A DNA stretch of 14,114 nt from Acidobacteriota bacterium (GTDB lineage: Bacteria; Acidobacteriota; Terriglobia; Bryobacterales; Bryobacteraceae), in assembly GCA_003223065.1 (NCBI GenBank), contig QHXU01000305.1, forward strand, positions 1 through 14,114, read 5' to 3'. The notes under the pieces were generated by a model. The model had not been told where the DNA came from. It saw nothing but the letters and a program-made list of their open reading frames with translations, and made no database searches. Below, one piece after another: positions 8,760 through 14,114 of the stretch (position 1 is its first letter; each line of letters begins with the position of its first letter). Position numbers and translations under genes: made by a program.

Positions 8760-9827
8760 ATGGAGCGCCTGCTCAACCTGCGCTTTCAGGACCGTGCGCG
8801 CGCCGGGCGCGAAATCGCCGACCTGACCTCGCACCTGCCGCCGGCGGCTCTCAATCGTTTGGATCTGCTGCTCTCCGCCTGCCCCGCGCCCGAGCAGGGA
8901 CTCCAATATTTCGCGCGGCTGCGCGAGCAGCAGCCTGCCTCGTTCCAACGCTTGACGCGCTCGACCGCGGGACTGCGGTATCTCATCGCCGTCTTCGCGT
9001 ACAGCCATTTTCTATCCGAGGAGGTCCTCGAACATCCCGAATGGGTCGAGCGATTGCTCGAATCAGGCGATGTCCACAGGGTGATCACGGCGGATGAGTT
9101 TCGCGCGCGTCTCGAGGCCTCGCTTCCGGCCGGTTTGCCGAGCCCTCTCGAACTCGCGAAGTTCCGGCGCCGGCAGATCCTGCGCATCGTGATCCGGGAC
9201 GTGCTGAGCCTGGGTACGCTGGCCGAAATCACGGCGGAGCTTTCGACGCTTGCCGATGTGCTGGTCGAAGCGGCGTATGACCGCATTCATACCGAGCTGG
9301 TTGCCCGCCACGGCGTGCCGCAATCGGAATCGGGCCCAGCCCACTTCGCCGTGATTGCGCTGGGGAAACTTGGCGGAGGCGAGCTCAACTACAGCTCGGA
9401 TATCGACTTGATGTTCCTCTACTCGGCCAATGGCGAAACAAGCGGGCCGGAGCGCATCACCAACAAGGAATTTTTCAAGCGCGCCGCCAATCAGCTCACC
9501 GAATTCCTCTCCACGTACACATCCGAAGGTCTGTGCTACCGGGTGGACCTGCGGCTGCGGCCGGACGGCAGCCTGGGCGAGGTGTGCATTTCACTCCAGG
9601 GCGCGCGCCAATATTACGAAACAAGAGCACGCGACTGGGAACTGCAGATGTTGATCAAAGCGCGCGTCGCCGCAGGCCTGGACGCGCCCTGCTCGATTTC
9701 GTCGAGCCGCGCATTTATTCCACGACGCTTGACTTTTCCGCCATCGAGGCGCTCTCCGCCACGCGCGAGCGCCTCAATGAAAAGTTGGCGGCGAAGAAGC
9801 GTCCGCGGAACAGCGCGATCGACGTAA
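8760..9827 (+). CDS. glnE: GlnE, N-terminal part (adenylyl-removing domain), broken by a frameshift
   Basis: First part of glutamine synthetase adenylyltransferase/adenylyl-removing enzyme, which adds AMP to or removes it from the GlnA tyrosine under PII control. Homology runs from residue 1 to about 306. The nucleotidyltransferase motif GKLGGGELNYSSDIDLMF (202-219) with D214 and D216 is the deadenylylase site, followed by RVDLRLRPDG (261-270) and RDWELQMLIKARVAAG (291-306). After 9677 the frame gives unrelated sequence (about 50 residues) to a stop at 9827. The expected continuation, LLDFVEPRIY, appears in the frame of the next entry. The break lies within the first catalytic module, not between the two modules, so two natural half-proteins are unlikely. 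It is ten bases downstream of the MOSC gene. Confidence 0.85.
   Translation: MERLLNLRFQDRARAGREIADLTSHLPPAALNRLDLLLSACPAPEQGLQYFARLREQQPASFQRLTRSTAGLRYLIAVFAYSHFLSEEVLEHPEWVERLLESGDVHRVITADEFRARLEASLPAGLPSPLELAKFRRRQILRIVIRDVLSLGTLAEITAELSTLADVLVEAAYDRIHTELVARHGVPQSESGPAHFAVIALGKLGGGELNYSSDIDLMFLYSANGETSGPERITNKEFFKRAANQLTEFLSTYTSEGLCYRVDLRLRPDGSLGEVCISLQGARQYYETRARDWELQMLIKARVAAGLDAPCSISSSRAFIPRRLTFPPSRRSPPRASASMKSWRRRSVRGTARST
9675..9690 (+). other. Frameshift junction in glnE
   Basis: Conserved GlnE sequence leaves one frame after ARVAAG (last base 9677) and resumes in the next frame at GRALLDFVEP (from about 9680). Adding one base here would join them, as would a longer loss leaving the same remainder. 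The AAG-to-LLDFVEP distance seems shorter than I remember for the family, so more than one base may be missing. No slippery heptamer is present, so programmed frameshifting is not supported. Confidence 0.8.
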
Positions 9828-11539
9828 AGCTCGAGCGCGGAGGCATCCGCGACATAGAGTTCGTAGTGCAATGCCTGCAGCGTCTCCATGGGGGCGCGGA
9901 GCCGTGGGTTCGGCACGGCGGGACGATGCTGGCGTTGGCACGGCTGCAGGATAAAGGGTTTTTGTCAGGCGCCGAGTATGGGCAGCTCGCGTCGGCATAC
10001 CAGTTCCTGCGCCATCTGGAACACCGGTTGCAGTTCGCCGATGACCGGCAAACCCACCGGCTGCCCGCCGACCCAGCCGCGCTCGAATTGCTGGCGCGGC
10101 GGATGCCCGGCGGCGGAGGATCGGCGGAGTGGCTGCTTCGCGAGACACGCCTGCACTTCGAGCAGGTGATCGAGGTTTACGAGCGCGTGGTGCACTCGCG
10201 TACGCCGGCAACCGGAGCATTCTCGCAATCCGCGGGCCGCAAAACCAGCAATGTGGTCCGCGCCTTGGACCAGCGCGCGCCCCGCCTTTCGGCCGCCCTC
10301 GCTCGTGCTCATCTACGCCGCGGATATGGAGCGTTCGAGAATTTTCTGGAACGCCTCTCCACGGACACCGCGCGGCTGGAGCGGCTGGATGCAGATGGCG
10401 ACCTCGCGGCATGCACGCTCGACCTGTTCGAGCACAGTCCTTACTTCGCCGAGGAGCTGATCCGCACCCCGGAATTGCTGGACCAGATCGGCCAGGCGCC
10501 TGGTGTGGAGCCCGCGCCGGGCGATCTCGCGGATCTGCGCCGGTGGTTCCGCCGCGAGATGCTCCGCATCCAATCCGCGAGCATCTGCCGTTCTCATCCC
10601 ATCTTTGACACGTTGATCCGCACCTCGGAACTGGCCGATGCCGTGATCACGCGCGCTTATGAGTTCGCCATCGCCGAAGTGCGTGGCACGCATCCGCCCG
10701 AAAATCGTGCGTACGAGCCTGCGGGCCAGATGTGGATCATCTCGCTCGGGCGGCTAGGCATGCGCGAGTTCGACCTCGCTTCGGATGCCGACCTTGTTTT
10801 CGTGCTCGCCGATACCGATGCGGCGGAGATGCAGTTCTGGACCCGCGTCGCCGCGCGGCTGATCGATCTGGTGACCGCATATACAGGAGAGGGAGTGCTC
10901 TTCGCCGTGGACACGCGCCTTCGGCCCAATGGCGGCGGGGGGCCGCTGGTCCAGACCGAAAGCGCCGTGAAGGATTACTTCGCCCGCGCCGCCGAGGCGT
11001 GGGAGGGGATCACGTATATGAAATCGCGCGCCGTGGCCGGCGATGCCGGCAGGGCAGAAAAGTTCCTGCACCAGTTGCAGGAGGTCGACTGGCGACGCTA
11101 CGGGCAGAGCGGGCGCTCGCGCAGCGATCTTCGGCAGATGCGTCTGCGGCTCGAAAGGGAGCAAGGCGCGTCGCACCCGCTCAAGGCGGGCCGCGGCGGC
11201 TATTACGATATCGACTTCCTGCTGATGTATCTGCGCCTGAAAAGCGCCGGCATCTTTTTCAAAGTGCTGAATACGCCCGCGCGCATCGAGGTGCTCGAAA
11301 GCATGGGACACCTGGATCGCGCGGAAGCCCAATTCCTGCACGATGCAGCGACGTTCTATCGTGCGCTCGACCACGGCCTGCGCGTGCTCTCCGGGCACGC
11401 CGAGGGCAAGCTGCCTACTTCCGAGTCGCAGCTCGAGACGCTTGCGGCCCTGCTCAAGCGCTGGACGCCGATTGCTCTGGGCGATTTGTCCGATATCGGC
11501 TCGCGGACTCGAGGTATGTTCGACGGGCTGTTCGGGTAA
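9680..11539 (+). CDS. glnE: GlnE, C-terminal part (adenylyltransferase domain), displaced by the frameshift
   Basis: Remainder of GlnE, about 619 residues, starting at GRALLDFVEPRIYSTTLDFSAIEA. The open frame reaches back to an ATG at 9533, but bases 9533-9679 code for the true protein in the other frame, so that start is not credible. It contains LERGGIRDIEFVVQCLQ (end of the first module) and a helical linker. The second nucleotidyltransferase motif is SLGRLGMREFDLASDADLVF (10742-10801), and VDTRLRPNGGGGPLV follows. The D-x-D pair of the adenylylase is kept, but the usual GKLGG reads GRLGM. Joined with the upstream part the product would be about 925 residues, close to normal GlnE. It ends 63 bases before convergent ntrX; that spacer has no clear terminator. 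Confidence 0.85.
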   Translation, partial: GRALLDFVEPRIYSTTLDFSAIEALSATRERLNEKLAAKKRPRNSAIDVKLERGGIRDIEFVVQCLQRLHGGAEPWVRHGGTMLALARLQDKGFLSGAEYGQLASAYQFLRHLEHRLQFADDRQTHRLPADPAALELLARRMPGGGGSAEWLLRETRLHFEQVIEVYERVVHSRTPATGAFSQSAGRKTSNVVRALDQRAPRLSAALARAHLRRGYGAFENFLERLSTDTARLERLDADGDLAACTLDLFEHSPYFAEELIRTPELLDQIGQAPGVEPAPGDLADLRRWFRREMLRIQSASICRSHPIFDTLIRTSELADAVITRAYEFAIAEVRGTHPPENRAYEPAGQMWIISLGRLGMREFDLASDADLVFVLADTDAAEMQFWTRVAARLIDLVTAYTGEGVLFAVDTRLRPNGGGGPLVQTESAVKDYFARAAEAWEGITYMKSRAVAGDAGRAEKFLHQLQEVDWRRYGQSGRSRSDLRQMRLRLEREQGASHPLKAGRGGYYDIDFLLMYLRLKSAGIFFKVLNTPARIEVLESMGHLDRAEAQFLHDAATFYRALDHGLRVLSGHAEGKLPTSESQLETLAALLKRWTPIALGDLSDIGSRTRGMFDGLFG

Positions 11540-11602
11540 GCCGGTACGGTCCGTCCTGCCATGAATCCGAAGGACCTCGCGGACGCTCGAAATCCGTAAT
11601 CC

Positions 11603-12967
11603 TTACTCCTTCGGCGCGATCCCGAGAGCCTTCATTTTCCGGTACAGGTGACTCCGCTCCAGACCTAGCAATTCGGCGGCGCGGGTCACATTACCCTTCG
11701 CCTCCTCGAGCTTCTTGAGGATGTAATCGCGCTCGGCCGCCTCGCGCACTTCCTGCAAGCTCCCGAAGCGGTCCATCGGCCGGTCGAACACGGCCCGCCG
11801 CGCGCGATCGAGAGGAATATGCCGCGCATCGATCCGCACCTGCGGGTTCATGATGACGATCCGTTCCATCAGGTTGCGCAGCTCGCGGACGTTGCCCGGC
11901 CACGGGTAGGCTTCGAGCACGCGTAGCGCCTCCTCCGTCAGTTCTTTCGGCTTGCGGCCGTATGCGGTCGTGAACTCCTTCAGGAAATGATCGGCCAGCA
12001 GGCGCACGTCCTCGATCCGCTCGCGGAGCGGAGGCACGTGAAAAGGAACCACGTTCAAACGATAGAAAAGGTCCTCGCGGAAGTTGCCTCGCTCGATCTC
12101 CTCCTCCAGATTCTTGTTCGTCGACGCCACCACGCGCACGTCCACTTGAATCGATTCCGACGCACCCACCGGCTCGAACCGCTGTTCGTCGAGTGAGCGC
12201 AGAACCTTGGCCTGCGTCTTCAGGGACATGTCCCCGACTTCATCCAGGAACAGAGTTCCGCCGTCGGCTTTCTGCAGCTTGCCGATCTTGTGGTCCAGCG
12301 CGCCCGCCAGGCTTCCCTTGCGATGGCCGAACAGCTCGCTCTCGATCAGTTCTTCCGGGATCGCGGCACAGTTTACTTCCACGAAGGCTTCGTTTGCGCG
12401 CCCGCTGGCGGCATGAATGGCGTGCGCGATCAGCTCTTTGCCGGTGCCGCTCTCGCCGAAAATCAGCACCCGGCCATTGGTGGCCGCCATCAGGGACAAT
12501 TGCTGCCGCAGAGCCTTCATCGGAACGCTCGTGCCGATGATCTGCGGCTTCGTGTCGCGGGATTCTTTGAGCCGGCTCAACTCCAGCTCCAGGCGCCGCT
12601 GCTGGATGGCGTTGTGGAGCACCACCGTGACTTTTTCGATCGTCAGGGGCTTCTCCAGAAAGTCGAAAGCTCCGAGCTTGGTTGCTTTCACGGCTGTCTC
12701 GATGGTCCCGTGCCCCGAGATGATCACCACTTCCGGCCGGTCCGCGAAGGGGATCTCCTGGATGCGGGCCAGCGTTTCCATACCGTCGATGCCGGGCAGC
12801 CAGACGTCCAGCAGCACGGCATCGTAATTCTGGCGCGCCAGCTCTTCCAGGCATTGCTCGCCGTTTTCGACCGCGGCGCAGGCGAATCCTTCGTCTTCGA
12901 GCACGCCGCTCAGCGATTCGCGAATGCCCGGCTCGTCGTCCACGATCAGCACGCGCGTGTTTCTCAC
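11603..12967 (-). CDS. ntrX: NtrX-like sigma-54-type response regulator with altered GAFTGA loop
   Basis: A 454-residue regulator with receiver (about 5-120), AAA+ (about 143-375) and Fis-type helix-turn-helix (about 412-450) domains. The receiver has D10, D11, phosphorylated D54, S84 and K106. IISGHGTIETAVKATKLGAFDFLEKP resembles NtrX more than NtrC. The ATPase has Walker A GESGTGKE (171-178), Walker B GGTLFLDE (236-243), arginine-finger region FREDLFYRL (296-304) and sensor II GNVRELRN (358-365). The sigma-54 contact loop, normally GAFTGA, reads GSLAGA (218-223, bases 12299-12316), replacing the key phenylalanine and threonine. The start is GTG at 12965-12967, overlapping the kinase stop by four bases (GTGA), so it is translationally coupled to the kinase. 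It probably still hydrolyses ATP and binds DNA, but may not activate sigma-54 in the usual way. Confidence 0.85.
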   Translation of the reverse strand: MRNTRVLIVDDEPGIRESLSGVLEDEGFACAAVENGEQCLEELARQNYDAVLLDVWLPGIDGMETLARIQEIPFADRPEVVIISGHGTIETAVKATKLGAFDFLEKPLTIEKVTVVLHNAIQQRRLELELSRLKESRDTKPQIIGTSVPMKALRQQLSLMAATNGRVLIFGESGTGKELIAHAIHAASGRANEAFVEVNCAAIPEELIESELFGHRKGSLAGALDHKIGKLQKADGGTLFLDEVGDMSLKTQAKVLRSLDEQRFEPVGASESIQVDVRVVASTNKNLEEEIERGNFREDLFYRLNVVPFHVPPLRERIEDVRLLADHFLKEFTTAYGRKPKELTEEALRVLEAYPWPGNVRELRNLMERIVIMNPQVRIDARHIPLDRARRAVFDRPMDRFGSLQEVREAAERDYILKKLEEAKGNVTRAAELLGLERSHLYRKMKALGIAPKE

Positions 12968-14114
12968 GCGCGCGCCTCCGCTTCAGCGGGCACGGTGACC
13001 GGTACCTCGACATAGAAGCGCGCGCCGGCGGGCAGGTTGTCCTCGACGCGAATTCGCGCGCTGTGCTCGGAAAGAATATGATTTACGATCGCCAGGCCAA
13101 GGCCTGTGCCGCGGCCCTTGGTCGAGAAATACGGAAGGAATAGTTTTTCTTTGTCTTCGGCGGAAATGCCGCAGCCGGTATCGGCCACCAGCAGTTCCAC
13201 CAGTTCGGCGGAGTTGACCTGCGTTGTGACCAGCAGCCGCTTCACGAGCGATTCGCGCATGGCTTCCGCCGCGTTGTCAACCAGGTTGACCACGACTCGC
13301 TTGAACTGCTCCGGATCGACGTTCACCGGTGGGAGCGCGGCGCCGAGTTCGACCCGCAAATCGATGCCGTCGAGCCGACCGGCGAAGACATTCAACGCAT
13401 TGCGCACGATCTCATTGAGATCGCTGGGCACGGGCTGCGCCGCCGGGAAGCGCGAAAACCGCGAAAACTCGTCGGCCAGCGTCTTCACGCTCTCCACCTC
13501 GCGCGAGATCGTGGTCGCGCACTCGCGCAGGATCCGCTGGGACTCCGGCGCCATGGGGCTCCGGTCGAGCTGCCGCGCAATTCGTTCGGCACACAGGGCG
13601 ATCGGCGTCAGCGGATTTTTCAATTCGTGCGCAATGCAGGCCGCGGCTTTCTGCGCCCGCAACAGTTCACTCGTATCTTCGAGCACCACCACGAATCCGG
13701 GCGCCGCGGGCTGGCGCACGGGAAGCGCTGAGACGGTCACAGCCAAATGAAATACCTGGTGCGGCGATTCGAGGTCGATCTGGCTCGCGGCTACGCCCGT
13801 ACGCCGCGCGCGTTTCAACAGGAACTGAATCTCCGCCACGTCTTCCGGCGGGAAGAGGTCGCCGAGCTCCACGGCGCGTTCGATCTGCTCTTCGGAGAAC
13901 AAGCCGCGCAACGCGCGATTCACACGCTGGATGCGGCCATCGCCGCTGAGCGAGATGACACCGGTCGGAATGCTTTCGAGAATCGCCTCGGTGAACCGGC
14001 GCCGGCTCTCGAGCTCGCGGCTGTTCGCCTCGAGCTCGTGCATCATCTCGTTGAAGGCTCGCACCAGTGTAGCCAGTTCGTCGATCGCCAACACTTGAAC
14101 CCGGTGCCCGAGAT
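12964..14114 (-). CDS. ntrY: NtrY-like sensor histidine kinase, 5' end outside window
   Basis: Partial gene: the reading frame continues without a stop to the right edge. The GTG at 14092-14094 is an internal valine (LGHRVQVLAIDELATLV), not a start. What is seen begins in the last part of a HAMP domain (DELATLVRAFNEMM), so membrane segments and the sensor domain lie beyond the edge. Counting from that valine, a PAS domain follows (about 35-145). The dimerisation/phosphoacceptor helix is IAHELKNPLTPIALCAERIA with H156 (bases 13627-13629). The ATPase has N box NLVDNAAEAM (270-279), G1 ADTGCGI (304-310), F box LFLPYFST and G2 GRGTGLGLAIV (327-337). The LTPIxLxAER stretch and the downstream DEFSRFSRFP are NtrY-like. 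Its stop overlaps the start of the regulator gene, making a cognate pair. All kinase motifs are intact. Confidence 0.88.
   Translation of the reverse strand, partial: LGHRVQVLAIDELATLVRAFNEMMHELEANSRELESRRRFTEAILESIPTGVISLSGDGRIQRVNRALRGLFSEEQIERAVELGDLFPPEDVAEIQFLLKRARRTGVAASQIDLESPHQVFHLAVTVSALPVRQPAAPGFVVVLEDTSELLRAQKAAACIAHELKNPLTPIALCAERIARQLDRSPMAPESQRILRECATTISREVESVKTLADEFSRFSRFPAAQPVPSDLNEIVRNALNVFAGRLDGIDLRVELGAALPPVNVDPEQFKRVVVNLVDNAAEAMRESLVKRLLVTTQVNSAELVELLVADTGCGISAEDKEKLFLPYFSTKGRGTGLGLAIVNHILSEHSARIRVEDNLPAGARFYVEVPVTVPAEAEARA

Noticed and set aside
9533..9679. Start of a separate protein at the ATG at 9533 inside glnE
   Set aside because: These bases encode conserved GlnE residues (RLRPDG to ARVAAG) in the other frame, so the alternative translation is out-of-frame noise.
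9533..9827. Programmed ribosomal frameshift joining the two glnE parts
   Set aside because: No X-XXY-YYZ slippery heptamer or obvious stimulatory hairpin at the homology switch, and GlnE is not known to use frameshifting.
11540..11602. Possible bidirectional terminator between glnE and ntrX
   Set aside because: Only five-base complementary words (GGTCC/GGACC, GTCCT/AGGAC) in competing arrangements and no T-run.
10732..11718. Long plus-strand open frame of 328 codons overlapping the glnE 3' end
   Set aside because: Arginine/alanine-rich translation without motifs, out of frame with clear GlnE sequence and running antisense into ntrX; typical GC-rich shadow.
14092..14094. GTG as the true start of the histidine kinase
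   Set aside because: The frame stays open to the window edge with HAMP-like residues before it, so the start is outside the window.

Overview
This 14.1 kb window is GC-rich, gene-dense bacterial chromosome. I read it as an Acidobacteriota-like genome, most likely near the Solibacter/Bryobacter group. The basis is gene content, an NtrY/NtrX-type pair, and a lysine-free EF-P loop (PGNLRG) that I associate with that phylum. This placement is an inference and no marker was searched. Almost every base is coding: the longest gap between genes is about 83 bases, so no stretch over 300 bases lacks a gene. I see no tRNA, rRNA, CRISPR array, insertion sequence or phage gene.

Left part (1-5333). A XerC tyrosine recombinase is followed by a YVTN-type beta-propeller protein whose stop overlaps the GTG start of selA (selenocysteine synthase). 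selA runs tail-to-tail into efp (elongation factor P), with their stop codons overlapping by 4 bases. efp is divergent from guaB (IMP dehydrogenase). Middle part (5299-6666). xseA (exonuclease VII large subunit) converges on guaB with a 35-base 3' overlap and is divergent from glnA.

Right part (6750-14114) is a nitrogen-control block. It holds glnA (type I glutamine synthetase with its adenylylation tyrosine), a MOSC-domain protein, and glnE (the bifunctional adenylyltransferase that would modify GlnA), which is interrupted by a frameshift. On the opposite strand is a translationally coupled NtrY-like kinase/NtrX-like regulator pair; the kinase runs off the right edge. Together these suggest control of glutamine synthetase by covalent modification plus a two-component system.

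The window is mainly core metabolism and I do not see a convincing new multi-gene system. The unusual points are in the details. GuaB lacks the conserved A-D-G-G-I segment of its IMP-binding loop. glnE is frameshifted inside its first catalytic domain. The NtrX-like regulator carries GSLAGA instead of GAFTGA. EF-P has asparagine at its functional tip. Several starts have a TANNNT hexamer 5-9 bases upstream and no Shine-Dalgarno, suggesting leaderless transcripts. The glnA-MOSC spacer is one long imperfect palindrome. The guaB and glnE defects lie in normally important genes, so sequencing or assembly error must be excluded first.
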